In this document: positions 37,301-52,300 of the stretch, one piece after another | How the letters are laid out: every line of letters begins with the position of its first letter | How positions within the stretch are numbered: position 1 is the stretch's first letter | Source of the DNA: UBA1443 sp964445745 | Lineage (GTDB): Bacteria; Omnitrophota; Omnitrophia; Omnitrophales; Aquincolibacteriaceae | DNA: 64,000 bases | Assembly: GCA_964445745.1 (NCBI GenBank) | Contig: CAYULU010000001.1 | Span: 1 to 64,000 of the forward strand | Direction: 5' to 3' | Made by a program: the position numbers and the translations under genes | The notes under the pieces: generated by a model | What the model was told of the DNA's origin: nothing | Seen by the model: the letters and a program-made list of their open reading frames with translations, nothing else | The model's database searches: none

Positions 37301-40300
37301 ATTATATTCTTCGCCGCTCGGCTGAACTGGATAAGGTGCTCCCCGGTCTTAGCTGGCAGTTGACGGCTCCTGAGGCCCTGGTAAGCCTTGGAGATGAAAG
37401 TGATTGGACGGCGAGGGTCAATCTCTTTACCTTTGATATTGCTTGGTCTTTCAAGGATTACATGGAGAACCAGTGGGTGAACGCAAAAACCGAAGCGGCG
37501 AAAGCCTCGGTGATGGGCAGGATGGTTGATATCCAACATGATGCAATTAAGCGGCTCTATGAACTTCGCTCACTTCAGGCTTATGTTCAACAGATCAAGA
37601 AACAAAGCACAACGGAACTGCTTGTTGTTGAAGCCTTGCTGACTAGCGTGACCCAAAAACCTGTGCGCGATATGGATCCGATCGCCGCGGCCGATCAATA
37701 TATTCTTTTACTGGACCAGATTGCGTCTGCGGAAGGGGAACTCGTTAAATTGGAAAATGCTGAAGCCGAGTTAACCAAACAGCTTGACGGGATTAAGAAC
37801 GGAATGACTAAGCTGGTTGAGGAAAATCAGGAGATCGCTAAGGAGGTGGGCTTTGATCCGGCCGGTGCGAAATTTCGTGAAACCGCGGAATTCGGTTATC
37901 AGCAATTGACGGACAATGTTAATACAGAAGCTAACAGTCTTGTGGCGAGCTATGAGGACGCTCAAGATAAAGATGCATTTATTCATGAACTATTGGCACC
38001 TAGCTCCCGTCTGGCGGCCGGTCAGTATCAAGCGGCGGCGATGCGGCTAGACCGGGTGCATCAGGAAAGGTTGCGCCTTTTTGCGTACCTGAATGCCGGT
38101 TTCGGAGCTTCGCTCGAGGACCCTGGTGCGTGGACCTTTGTTGTGAACGGCGGGGTTGGTTTTGACATTCCTCTTCTGAGTTTTACCCGAAGGGCCGCGA
38201 AGTATTCAGCAGACGCGGCCCAAGAACGCGCTGATTCGTATTTGCTAGATCTTGAGACCCGGACGCATTTTGAACTCAAAGTGTTGCTTGACCGGCTTGC
38301 GTTCATGGGAAAGCAGATTACGGACCAGACAAATCGCGTTCAAACCGCTCAGAAAGTTCTTGCGGAACGTGTCGTGGAGGTCCGTAAACGCCTTGGGGAG
38401 AGAGGGATCGTGGTTGATGATGAAACTGGCCGTATCCTTGATGCGCTCTCGGCGGGTCAAACGGATGAATTAACAAAACTCATTCCGGTCTTGGTTGGTA
38501 GGCCTATGGCTGAGCGGCTTGAAGAAAAAATCTGGGAAGCTCTGGCGGGTGCGGCGAATGAATTGGCAAAAGAAAAAACCGCTCTGTCCGCAATGACTGA
38601 TAACCGGGTGAAGGTTCAGCTTCTTGTCAAAAGGCTCGTGACGCCGGACTTTCGATCGGTTCCTTCCGCGGAAGCTTTGACGCAGGCCAATAAGGAATTT
38701 ACCGACGCTGACTATCAGGCTCAATTAAAACGAGTCACCAATCCTTACTTCCGGTTTCTCAATGAGAATGGCATATTTTTACCGTCAGCAGCCAAAGATT
38801 TGAGGACAATGGAGGGTGTGTTAGCAAGGTTCCTTCCGGAGATGAAGGAGGCGGCGGATTCAGCGTGGGCGAAGTATCCGAAGTTTAGAGAATCGAAACA
38901 AGCCGGTGATGCTGAAAAAGAGAGGTTGATTGCTGGCGAGACAAAGAGGTTAGAAGAAAAACGAGAGGAGTTGGCTGGCGCAAGAAGGCAACTTGATCTC
39001 GAAAAACCCGATGAGAAAGCAGATAAAAAGACCCAACGGGCGTGGCAAAAAAGCCTTAGTGATCTAGATAAAAAACAACAGAAATTGGACGAGGAATTGC
39101 TGGAACTCGGGAAAGTCGAAAGTTTGATACGGACTTATAAACTTTTTGAGGAGTCCCAAGGGAAACTTCAGCGTCTAGTCGGTGATGCCAATAATCAGTC
39201 GCTCGAGGATCAGCGCCATGCGATGCGGGAGCTCCTTGAGGGGCTTGTCACCGGTACGGAATCTTATTTAACTTCCGAATATCTTCTTGCCAAGATGCTT
39301 GACCTCGGAGCGTATGAATCCCGTGATGACTGGTATCAGGGCATCCGACAGATGCTAGGATTTATCGGGGACGAGGGGACCTCAGTGTTCGGGTACACGG
39401 GCAGGATCGAGGCGATCCAGGCGGCGTTTGTGAATGTTGAAAAAGCTTGGGCTGCCATGAAAGCGGATCTGGGTATATATGGGGGAGTTGGATATCAGCG
39501 GTCCAGAGTTCAGCCTGAGACCGGTGAAGTTACTACAGGTTCGGTTTTTACGGTTGGTTTAGGAGGTATATTCAACCATTTAAAACGAGTGATTTTGGGA
39601 GCCCGATCCGGTTCTCAACAAACCGTGGCCCAACTATTAGCGGAAAGTTCCGGCGAAGTCATTGCGCGTGCCAAAGCCCATGCCCAAGAATCGAATGAAA
39701 CATGGGGGATCCAAAGCGAGATGGGAAAACTGGCGGCACGGATCGAGCTTTATGAAAAGATCAAAGAGGAGTTTCTGCAATGGCGTGCCTCCTATGAACC
39801 AAGACCCGACGGTGTACGAACCAATGTAGATCGGTTACGGTCTCTCCTTGGTCCTGATCGCACGACAGATGAAAGTTATAGCTTGAAAACGGCTGATCTG
39901 GAGGCACGTATCCAAAGTGATACGGAAGCTATTCGGTATTTAGAGGCTCAACTGAAGCGCCTGGGTTTTTCACCGAGTGTGATTCGACAGGGAACGGCGC
40001 ATGCCGAAGGCTTCCAGTCGGAAACAACCGCGCTGGCCCCGATTGGCGAGCAGTTGCGGGAGATGAGTCGAGAAAACTACAGCAGGCAGTCCGTTACATT
40101 GAATTCCATGTTGGATTCGGTCCTCGCTCGATCGACCGCAGGACCTTCCGCTTATGCGACTTCGGCATCAATGACACAATCGCCATTTTACCGCGATGCG
40201 GGGGTTTTTTATCAAAGCCTGGATGCGGATGCCGGGTTGCCGGGCGCTGACAGTAATCGCTTCGCGGTTTTTAGCTGGAGCGGCGCCGATCTTTTCGGGA

Positions 40301-43300
40301 GTCAGAAACAAACCTACACTCTTATGCTGCGCCATACGAAGAGCCTTGAAGATTCGGCGGTCAAAGAGAACGAACGGGTGATTCAATCCAAGGTCCGGAG
40401 CATTGTTTCAGCGGCCAGCCGGTTGCGCGTTTTGAACCGAATGCAAAAGCTACTCGCGGATCAGGTGTCCGGACTTCAAAAGCTTGAAGCAATGATCGGC
40501 GCGAGTCGTTATGAACACGGTATCAAAGCAAGAAGTTTTGATGCTTTGGAAACCATCGCGTCACATGAATCTGAGGACGCGTTTGCCGCTAACTTGAGCG
40601 CACTCTGGGCCGAAGTCAAGGGGATGAGCGTCGGCGAAGATGAGAAAAAGAAAATCTTTTACGACCGCCTCGCGGATCTAATGAAGGTGGAAGAAAATAG
40701 TCTGGCGAAGGATCTCGATAGTCTTAAGAGACAGGCTGGTGAATTAGGGATCGCTCTGGATCTTGTTGAAGGATTGGATCTTACGCAGGTCGGCAATCTT
40801 GAAAATTACGAATCGGATGAAGCGGTTCGCGCCCGGATTCGCGAAGAGATTAACAGGCAATTTGTCAAAACGCTGAATCAGAATCGCCTGCAGGTTTCTG
40901 TGAAGCTTGGCCTGAGCCATCCGTCCCATCAGTCCGCGCTTTCAGAGGGCGAGCCGTTCCTCGGGTTTGGCGCTTCTTATCTCATTTATGATTCTAATCT
41001 CCAGGCGATGATTAATTTTTGGGAAAACCGCGGATCCATCGAACAACTTTGGGCGAGGCAGGGAGATCAGGATGATAAAGTTCGCTGGCTTGAGCTTGGC
41101 CTCGACGTTGAGAAGCTTCAAAAGGAGGTCGAACTGCGCAAGCAGGTCGTGGAATCTGTCGCGGTAGCGTATCAGATTGCTCGTGAGCGGGCACGGCGCG
41201 ATGGCTATCCGGACGCCCCGATTGATGCCGCGTTCCGCTACATGAACGAACTCAAGGCTTACAAAGGGGCTGTGGACGCTTATTGGGAAGCCAGTCAGCG
41301 AATGATTGATTTTGCCAAAGAGAAGAAATTTGAAATCGAACTGCCGCGCGGCACTGAAGATTCGATCGAGCGCATCAAGGCCATGATCCCGAAATGGATC
41401 GAAGATGATACGACCGAGGACGTAACTGCTCCGAAATATCTTGACGAGACCGTGAAACCGGAACTGATCGGCGAAGGCACACGCGCCGCAGATTTCTCAG
41501 TGGATGAAACATTGATGTATAAGGACCAGCAATTGGCCACTGCTGTTTCAGATTTACTCAAAACTTTGGGAATAGCTGACCTTTCTGCGGAAGCCACTCT
41601 AAGCCAGATTAAGGACCGGAAAGATCTTGAAACGGTCATGGTGAATATTTTCGGGAGGGTGGCGGAGCGGTATGGGCGAAGAGATCCGGCCGCTTGGGTG
41701 GGGCAGGTCGCCAAGTCTTATCAATCTCTTACAAAGGATCAATTTTTTGAAAAGACCGGATTTATGGAGGTCGGCCTTGGCGAAGAGATCTGGGGTAACT
41801 TGTTCAGTCAGTGTTTTTCGATGGGGCCTTCGGCCCACAAGTTGCTCGACCAAAGCGGTATTGATATGAATCAGCTTGCCATGGCGGCATTCATGGGCGA
41901 GTTGGGCCAGTTGGCGGCTTCCCGTGGTGAAGATGGCGATTCCCAAAAGATAGCTCAAGCGCTCGTCAATGATTTCCCGGGCGCGATTGCCGCTCTTGAG
42001 AGGATGCGAGGGCAGTCGCCGGGGACCTATTCTCTGAGGAGCCCGGTTGAGGGGGCGGAAGTTCTGACGCTCGTTCTTTATCGAGCGATGGGAGATGAAG
42101 CGTTGAGGGACTTAACATTTGACAAGATACTTGAGAATGAGGATCACAAGCGTGCGATCGAAAATCTTTCTCCTGAATTCAATCTGAATAATATTTTTCC
42201 GGGAATTATGGGTGTTGAACGTAATAAGGACGGTTGGGTGGACGGGTGGAAAGAGACTACGAAGTTTCTGTCGATCGCTTCCGGTCTTTATGATGTCGAG
42301 ACCCAGACGGTTAAACTCCGTGAGATCCCGGTGGGTGATCCGGAAGAATTTGCTTATGTTATGGCCCAGAACATTGCGACTATCCTGGCACATCCGCGCC
42401 CCGGCCCGGACGCGAACCCGGATCAGATTGCTGATTATCAAAAGATGATGGAGCAGATGGCCTATCTGACGGCTCGATTCTCGCATCATCTCGCAAACTC
42501 CACGAATTTGACCATCAAGGAATCAGATTTGACGAGCACGACCTACCTCCGGCTAAAAGCCCTGGAAGCAAAGATGATCGATGAAGAAAAGACTCAAATG
42601 ATCGATCCTGTGTCCGGTACGGTGGTGACTTTAGAAAATGTCAAAATTCGAAAACAGGCGGCCCGTGATGCGGAAGTCGAAGGGCGCCGGATGTCGAACG
42701 CGCTCGCTTATGTGAATGATGTCCTTTTTGGTTCCGGGCATGATGCCGGAGAAAATCGGAAGGAGTGGCTTGAAAAAGATCTCGCGGAGCGGCTCAGGCT
42801 CACCGAAGACAGAGTAAGGCTTGAAGATGATTTCTGGGGCAGAAAGGAACTTCAGGGTTATTTAAGTGAGCTTACCACCGGAGCTGATGGTAAAAAATAT
42901 AAAGGTGATCGCCCGGCGACGGCGATGGAAATTTATAAAGACAAACAGCAGGTTGGAGGAAGTATTTCCAACATGGCTTGGGAAGCGCTCGGAGAAACCG
43001 GGAAGACGCTTGATCGTGAGTCCTTGGCGTATATGGAAACACTAAGCGCGGAGATAGCGGTTCTTGAGACCCGCATAGTTCACCCTGCCACTTCCGCGGC
43101 TGATAAATTGGCGGCGCAGGACACAGTGAAAGGTAAAAAATTCTTGCTTGAGCGCTTTAACCATGCCAAGGCTAAAAAGGTAGCAGACTATACGGTTCTT
43201 ATGGGCGAAGAAACCGGCAGGGGTGATAAGTCATGGACAGAAAGTGACCGGATTGCGCGTGTGATCGCGACACGCAGAGTCATGAGGGATTTGCGCCCCA

Positions 43301-46300
43301 AGGCGGAAGGTTTGCTCGGGGAGTTGAGTAATGATGATCCTTACGATGTGAGTATTCTGAGAATGTTGGCGGAATCGGCGTTGCCGGATATTCAGCCAAG
43401 GTACATGCCTGGGGCGGGAGGGTTTGATCGAGAGAAAGACTGGCAGAACTGGGAGGATCTGGGGATTGAACGGCGGAGGGAAATACTGAACAACCGACTG
43501 GATTATGCTCGCATAATCAACGCGCAACTGAAAAAGGAAGGAATCGAGCTACGGCTGAAAGACACGAAAGACACGCCGGTTAATTTGCGCGGTAAGGACA
43601 TGGGGATGCTGATAGCGGACGCGATGGAGGCGAGCGGGGAAACGGGAAACAAATTGGGTTGGGAAGCTGTTCAGCATATTGAGAAACTTGAAAATGAAAT
43701 AATAGAACTTAAGGCGAAGATTGCAAGAGATGCCACGCCAGATCCAACGGTTCAGGCTCAATTAAACGAAAAATTGGAAAACTTGGCTGTTTGGAAAGCT
43801 GCGCAGAAAAAAGTGGCCAAAGATTATGAAGTGCGGCAGGGGTGGGAAGACTCAAAGCGGATTGAGCGGATGGTGGAACTTCGCAAGATCATCAAAGCGA
43901 TTCGACCCTATGTCGAAAGAATCTACGGTCCGTTGGATGACTCAAACCCCCGCGACTCGGGAATTCTTCGGACCTTGGCGGAACTCGTTTATGGAGACGT
44001 TCAGGATGCACATATGCTTGGCGCCCTGGGTTTTGACGATGCCGAGGAATGGGCAGAGTGGCGGGACATGGGCAAAGATAAGCGTCAAGCGGTTTTAACC
44101 GGCCGGCTTCAAATTGCCGCAAATCTCAATCGTTCGCTCCAGGATTCGGGCATTGTCCTCGACCTCAAAGATACCAATGTCACCAACTTGGACGAAAAAG
44201 GCGCGGATATGGGGCTCTTGATGGCGATCGCGGAAAACCCGGAGGCTTGGAAAGAATTCTTTGGGCTTCAAAAAGGGAAAGACGGTAGCTGGAGCGTACA
44301 GCTTAAGTCCCCGTATCCTTCCCGAATCAAGGCTTTGTTTGAGATGGTGGAGGAAGAGCGCGGCCAAGCACTTGATCCTGCCAAGTTTTCGATCGAGGGC
44401 TTTCTGCGCGCAACAGATCCAACTGGAATTCGAGGTTCGATGTCGGTGAGAAGGCAGCAGGCAGATTGGTTGAGTGTAGCTAGCCGGCTCGTTTTTAATG
44501 CGGAGAAAGAACTTGGGGCAGGGGCGGATGTAAAAGCTGTTAAAGCGAGAGCCGTAGAGATAGGAAATAGAAAGATCGAAATTTATAAAGTTGCGAATAA
44601 TGAAGGAATGGCTCTGACAAGAAATAATCTCGAATTCGAAGATGAAAATCTTGAATCTCTGCAGAAGAGCGACGAGGGTCTTACGGCGCAAATTTATTAT
44701 CGGTGGATCAAAGAAGCTAGGGGCGCTCGCGAAAAAGCCGGGGAAACAATTTTGGCTGATTTAAATGAAAAGAAACCGTTTTGGATGCATCCAAAAGAAC
44801 TGATAGCGATGAGAGCCAAGGTCGTGGGGCGAAAAGAAGAATCGAATAATCCGGGTCTAGCGAACGAGCCGGGGGATGCCACCGCGGACCGTGCGGTGAT
44901 CGACTTGCTGATCGAAGACGGCAAGATCACGGCGGCGAATGCTGAAAAGGCTTTGGATCGAACAAAATACGAGACAATGGTCAAGATGTACCTGCAGGCC
45001 GCTTATATGCTCTATAACCTTGAGATCCCGGAAAATGCTGCTCCCGGCAGCAATGAGCGTGTGTCAAAACGGCTTCAGACCGGAGATCTTTCTTCGAAGA
45101 TCAATCCGATCATGGCGGCCTATGACAGCGACAATCTTAAGGAGGCCGAGCGTCTTTTGCAGAGAGAAGCTCAGATCCTGAAATTGACCGGTCTTTTTAA
45201 GGCCGCGCTGAATGGGGACAATACTATCCCGATCGCGGATAATCCCTATGCTGCAATGGCGGTTAATTTTCCAGATCTGATATCGAAAGAATTAGAGAAG
45301 ATGGGGATACATCTTCAACCCAAAGACGTTACTAAGATTTTTAGGAATATGTCGAAGGAAAATGTTGAGGGGCTTATGTCCAGGGTCATGTTCCTTCAGG
45401 AATCTAATGCGCCCTTCATGGAAAAGGATAATGACAGCGAGGCTGTTGATTACATATATAACTGGCTCCGGGACATGGCATTCTTTTCCGCAGCCGCGTA
45501 CGAGGTATACGGCTATTTCCCGACCTATGAGAAACTCGAAAGCTTGTTGAAAGATGCCCGGGGAAGTATGGACCGGCTGCCCACGGGTCCGGTGAATGGT
45601 GGACTTCGCAGGTGGTATGAAAAAAAGAAATTAGCCGGTATCCTTTTGCGCGATGCGGATCTTGCGGGCGATCGCACGCTCAAACCGGTGATCGTTTCTC
45701 CGGTCGGTCAAAATGTCCCCGGACCGGAAAGATCTCTCGCTGCGACACAGCCTGCGGACGAGTCTTTCAGCCTCCGTGAGATCCTGACGGCTCGATCGAT
45801 CAGAAGGAATGTTTTTCAGGAGCTCCAGCCTTTCTCACCGTTTAAAGATCAAGGGGACGGCATAGGGGATCTATGGTATGCCAGAAAATTTAAAGCGATC
45901 AAGGTTCAATTGGTAAAAGAAAAACCGGAGGTAACAGAATCGGAAATTCTTTCGGTCCAAACAAGGTTTGTGTCGGAGATGAAGCGTGCTCGCGAGCTGT
46001 TTTTGAGATCTTCCAATGAAAGTCAGGACGTATTGCCTGAGAACGCCGCAGCCCAAGCGGATGCGTTCATGGGGGAATGGGCGGATTATTGGATTAGGAA
46101 TGTTTTAAGTGATGATGCGAGAAAAGATAGGCTGGAATCTTTGGCGGCTTCGACCGCGAGGATGAATGCCGATCGGGTCAGGGCTGAGCGGGAATCCGCA
46201 AGAAAAGGGAATGCGGCGGCTATCCGGGAGAGGGTTTTGGCGGGCGAAACCGAGCAGGATATCCTGAAGAAAAACGCTGCCGCCATCACCGATTTTTATA

Positions 46301-49300
46301 ATCAGTCGTCATGGAAAGGGGACGGAAAAATAGGCGCCCGGCTGTTGAGGAGCTACGCTGATGAGATGATCAGTCAGGGATACTCAGAAGAGGAGATCGT
46401 CCTTCTCCGGCTTTATATTCGTCCCCGTTTGATCGCAATCGTATGGCCAGGACTCAGCGCTCGTGATCTGGATGTCCGACATCTTGCTGATATCGATGCG
46501 TGGTCTCTTGAGATCCTTGATAGTGTGAGCGATCTGAAAAAACTGGACGATATCGATAATAAAATTGATGTTCGGTTTTCAGAGATCCAAGCTTTTAAAG
46601 GCCAGATAAGGGGTCTTCTGAATGCAGACGCGTCCTTCGTTGAGTTGGGAAAAACCGAGGAGGGAAGGCTTAAGCAGAAAAACATGGTGAACCGTTTGGC
46701 GAATGATGCTTCAAACAGGAAGCTGTCGCCGGACAAAATTACAAAATGGTTTGAGGTCGCTAAAAAGATGGTGCCGGTGCCTGTTTTGGGGCCTGCGGCG
46801 CCGGGAGACAAAGGCTCGAGGCAGCCCGTAGGTTTGAGCCGGGCGCTTTGGTATGCGGACAGTTTGATGCAGTTGGGCATTGCGGAAAGTCTGAAACCGA
46901 TCTCATGGAGTGATCAGGTCGCGAAGGGCATGACCGATCGATTTTTTGTTTCCATAGATGAGATGTACGGCCTCGCGCCGCGGGATCCGGCTACCCAGGA
47001 AAAGCAAGAGCTCACGCCGAGACAAGCAGCACTATTCTCAAAGGCGGGGTATGAGGAACTTCATAATTACGACAGAAAATGGAAAGAAATGTGGACGCCA
47101 AGTGCGAAATGGTATGAGTTTTGGAGATGGGATGAACTCTGGAACCCCACAGGTGTGATCACCAAGGACCAGATCGAAAGAATGGGGCTTGATTGGGCGG
47201 AAGTTTCCACAAAACTCGTGAATGAAAATAAGGCGACATTTAAGAAGGACTGGTTGTTTTGGAAGAATCCGGATGCTTTGAGGTTGACGCAGAATGTGGG
47301 CGACGAGATTGCGAGAGACGCTGTCCAAAAAAGAGCGCAATTCCTGCTGGATCGCGGAGATATTCTTCCCGTAGATTTCGATATGTTCCTGCGGCGCGTC
47401 CGGAGTAATTATCAGCAAACGATCGATCAGCGGGCGCGCGGATTCTCGGACGGTTACCTTGAGATCGACAAGACGCAGGTTTCTTCCGTGTCACCGTTTG
47501 TTATTGCCATGATCGCCGATCAGCAGAATCCACAGCAGAACCAGCAGTTCGGGTTTTTCAAGATGTTCTTTGGCGATGCCGATCCTAAAGACCTCTGGCG
47601 CGCGGATTCCTTGGTCAACTCCGCCATGGCGAGCGCAGAGCGCCGTGTGAACATGGAGATCGTGGATAAGAGTTCTCCCTCTGATAGCGAAAAGGGTTGG
47701 ATCTCGCGCCTTCTGAGTCCTGAAAGAGCGGCTGGAAAGAGCTGGTGGCGCGCTCACGTTGATAGGTTAGTACCCTCCGCGAAGAAGGATGCTCAGGCGC
47801 CTCTTTTTGGAGCATCGATCTATGCGGCTTTGGCCGGACTTGTTTTCCTGGTTGTCGCTCTTTTCAGTACCAAACGGCGCATTCCAAAATATGGCTTTGA
47901 TAAAGCGAAAGACGCTGCCGAAAAACCGGCCGCGATTGCTGCTGCTTTAACTGCTGCGCAGGCCGAAAGGACCCGTCTCGCAGCGGTACTTGCGGCTGCG
48001 GAGGCTGCGCAACAGCCGCCGCCGGCGCAACGGTCCGAGGTTCGCTCAATCGAGGAAATTAGGGCCGCGATCGCTGCCCAAGACAGACGGATCAAAGAGC
48101 TCGAGGCTAAGCAACAAGTATTTGCCGGTCTTCCTGCCGCTGAACAGGAGAAGCTGAAAGCCGACGAAAAGGCTTGGGATAAGCATCAGACTCTTTCACG
48201 GTTCCGTCTGGATCTACTTGCCGCGCTCATGTTCTCGATGCGTGTATTCCTCGTGCTTTGGATTGCCGCGGCTCTGACACCTTACTTGGGTCTTACCTGG
48301 GCTTTTGCTTTACCCCTTGCATTCACGCTCGTATTTCTGAAGATCTATGGCTGGTTGTACAAGAATCTTAGCTATGTGGGGATCTCAGTCTTGAGTGCGA
48401 CGATCAAAACCCTCGTGTTCACGCTTGTTGTCATTGTTCCGATTACGGGGGTACTCGTATCATTGACCCCGTGGGTTACTTTGGGGGGATTTTTTGGCGG
48501 AGCCTTGGGAATCGCTACGATTCTTTGGACGACGGTTCTTCTTCAGCCGGGGTTATTGGTGATGGGCCTTATGTGGGGCGTCATGCTGGTTCTTATGACG
48601 AAGTGGGCGGATCCTCAGTCATCGCTGATCGTGGTGGATATGAAGGACGAGGTTCGCGAGCAGTTTAAAAAGGATTTTGCTGAAGAAGAGGCGCAGAGGG
48701 TTCTTAGGGATTTACGTGAGCTGCGTGATTGGCTTCAGGCTGCCGAGAAGAAAGCTGAAAAGGACAAAGTGACAGTCGCAACAGCTTTGGGGACGGGGAA
48801 GGGGAGTCTGAAGGAAAAGATACAGGCGAGGATCGCGGAACTCAGGAACAGTCTTGTTGTGAAAAACGGGAATACTTATATCCGGATGCCGGACGGCAGC
48901 CTGTATTTTAAAGAAGGCGAGATGGCCGTTGTGAAAGGTGTTACGCTTCATGCCGGGGGCACTCAGGAAATGGACGAGGTCGTCTATTCCTTCGCCGAGA
49001 GCTTGATCCAGAATAACATTGAACAAGCCAGGTTTGCCTTGGGGATCAACGGTGGAAGCATCACCAAATACATGAAATTGAAGGACCGCTATGAAAAGAA
49101 AGAAATAACAAAAGAAGATTACGAAAAAGAGCTTAAGACGTACAAGGTCGGGAGTTTGACCATTGAAGAGTATGTGCGTGGACTGAGAAAACGTCTTGAG
49201 GTTTACGCTCTTGTGATCCCTGACGTGCAAAGAAGGTTGCAGATCTTTTTGGAGCCGGGGTGCAGAAAGCCGTTTCCGAACGTTCTGAAGTGGGGTGCGT

Positions 49301-52300
49301 TTACGATGTACGGGGAAGACGGCTCCAAACGGAACGCGGAAAATACAAAAGGCGGGTCCATGGGACAGGTCTCCTCAAAGGGCATAAATTTTGTGACGAC
49401 GTTTAACATCTTCGGACGTAGGATCCTGCTCGGTATGACTCCCGCGGTGATCGAGGCCTGGCTTGCGGAGAATGGCGGTGCAAAACCCGGTGATCTCAGG
49501 ATCCCTCTGGCGGCCGCTAACGAGCCTTTCTTTGCGGGAGTTATTAAAATACCGCCTCAGGATATCGATGGCTGGATTGCTGAGGTCGATGCTTCTTCCA
49601 AAAAGCCCCAGACGATAGACGAAATGGTCATTCCTCTCGAAGAGACCCGTAAGGATGAGAATCTGATGGGTCAGTATTATCCTCAGTTGGATGAACAGGG
49701 GAATCTCGTACCGAGAGTTAAACATTCGACAACGGTAGATGGAGGGAATTATGTTAGCAATGGTTCCATTCTGACGGTATCCCAGGCCCTTGCGGACCGT
49801 CCTGATGTCGGAGGGCTGCAAATGGATACCGGCTATCATACTGAGGATGGGACTTCGATGGATTGGGTACAGCGCCGGTTTGCCCATCATTCCGGGTTCT
49901 GGACAATTCGTTTTAATGCGGCCGTGGCGGGTTTTGAGCGGTTCTTCGGGAAGTACACGCTTGTAACTCGATGGGCGGGCGAAATGTCGCGTCCGACCGC
50001 CGGGATGCCCTGGGGTGCTTATTACACAAGGACCGTTATTCTTTCAGGTTTTATTCTGAATGCCATACGCCGGGCTCTCAGTGAAGGCGGCGGGTCTTAT
50101 AAATTTGTGGCTGGTGTTGGGGATCTTGCGATAGTTAAGGATGGCGAACATAAGGGCGAGCTTGCCATTAAAGAGGCACTGAAACATACTGCTCGAAAGG
50201 CAGTTAATGATATCGTGATCGCAAAACTTCCCACGGGCGTTACTCTGGACAATGCCACAGATGCCCAGTTGGTGGAGGCGCTGAATAAAACCCTAGAGAA
50301 TCCGGGACTCTATGAAAAGGCGAAACCTCTTTTGGACAATGCCGGAATTTCCAGAGCGGAAGCTATGGCGAAAAAAGGAAAAGATGCTGTTGCGCAACTT
50401 GGCTTGCGAAATCGTGCCATTCTCCAGGCGATATACGGCGAAGAAATACAAAATCAAACGGAATTATCTTCAACCCTTGATCAAAAAGGGCTGAACGGCT
50501 ATGCGGAAGGTTTTCCCGATGCGGTGAACGGGATCATCGCGAAAATGAACGGCGAGGATGAGATCGTCACGAATACGCCCTCGGATAACTATGTCATCCA
50601 CGATTATGTTCGCAGACATTATGACAGGATCAAGGCCTACAAGAGCATGCCGGAGGGACCTGCTAAGGGATGGTACTGGATGTGGAATCTCGGACGAGGA
50701 CCAAAACTACCGATTGGGTGGTTGATCGCGAAGTTGTTCCGTGTATCGGAGCTTTCCGAGCGTTATTTGATTTTATCGCGTCTTTGGATAATCCATCTCC
50801 CGTCGTTGCATCAGCCGGCGCCGTTCGGAAAAGATTTTATGGATACGACCGGGATGGAATATTTTGACAAAATGCGGGAAGAAATGAAGACGGAGCCGGT
50901 TCTTTTGCAGGGGATGAATGCCGCGCTGGTCGTGAGGGCCGACGAGGTTTCCGGGATCATCGACGATACTCAGGAAAATTACAAAAAAGAAGAATTCCAG
51001 GTTAAGAAATCGAGCGAATCGAATGACGAGCCGACGGAGTGGGCGAGGGAAGCCGGCATTTTTGCACTGACCAAACCGACGGATTTTTTCAACATTTTCC
51101 CGAGAGAGGGTGCCGTTGCGAATAAACAGTGGCTCAAGTCGCTTCTCCTCTCCTGGGCGTTGGTGTTTGTGCCGGCCCTCTTCATTATTACAGCGACCCA
51201 TCTTGCGGTGCTGCAGATGCTCGTGGTGTTGAGTGTTCTGGTGCTTGCATTTTTGTGGGGGGCATTTTCGAAATCGATAGCTGTGACTATGGTTAATTTC
51301 AGGAATGATGTTCAACGGATGAGAAACGGCGAAATTCGAAAAGGTTTTGGTTTGTTGGTATGGCACTATATACAGATGCATCTTTGGCTTGTAAAGGATG
51401 TCCTGATGTGGTGTTCCGAAAAGGTTTTTTCGACGCTGAAGTACATGGCCCGTGTTTTAAATCTTTGGGACTTTTTCTGGGGTCAGCCAGGACGCATCGG
51501 GGTTTTTGATCGGGATCGCAAGGCGCCTCCCGCGCCCCCGGCATTAGGAGCTTTGGCAACTCCTTCCGCGACCCAGTATGCCGTCGAGCCAAACGCACGG
51601 CGGGGTATTACGTTCGGAGTTGCGCTTTTGGGGATGCTGACGCTCGCAAAAGCTTTCGCAGTTACCGAGATTTTGGCCGGACTTGGGTTTGCGGTTATTG
51701 GGATTGCTGTCGCATCGTGGATGCTGTGGACTTTTCTTTCAGATCCGGATTCAATCGGGAATGTAGCGGGTAAAGCCCTCGGTGAAGTTGTAAAAGATAA
51801 CGAGGCCCTTGGGTGGGTGAAGGGAATTCTTGCGGGCGTAAACACTGCCGATGATGCTGTTGCTGCTTTTAAAAAGGTTGGTGTGCTGAAACGAGTACAT
51901 GTGATCTGGACCGTGGGATGGAAATCACGCGGGCGAATAAAAGAGATGGTTAAAGCCGAGGAAGAGTTGGCCGCGAAAGTAGGGCGCGCGGCATTTTTTC
52001 CTCGCGCGGCATTTCCGTTTGTGGATTTCATCCGGCTGTCGAATCATCTTTTTATTCCGTTGTTGTTCCTAGGTGTCGTGGGACTTCTCATGCCGGTTTT
52101 TGCGATTAATGTCCCGATATCCCTTATCATCTTAACGTTGCCTTTGACCATTCCATGGGTTTTTGGTCCGTTTGGCCAATTTGTCGGTGGTTATATTTTT
52201 AATCGTAAGGGAGAGCATAACGGCAAGTGGAGGGCCCAAGCGTGGAGTATTGGGCTTGGGGCCGCTTTCCTTGGAATGGGCATTGCAGTTCATAAATTGA

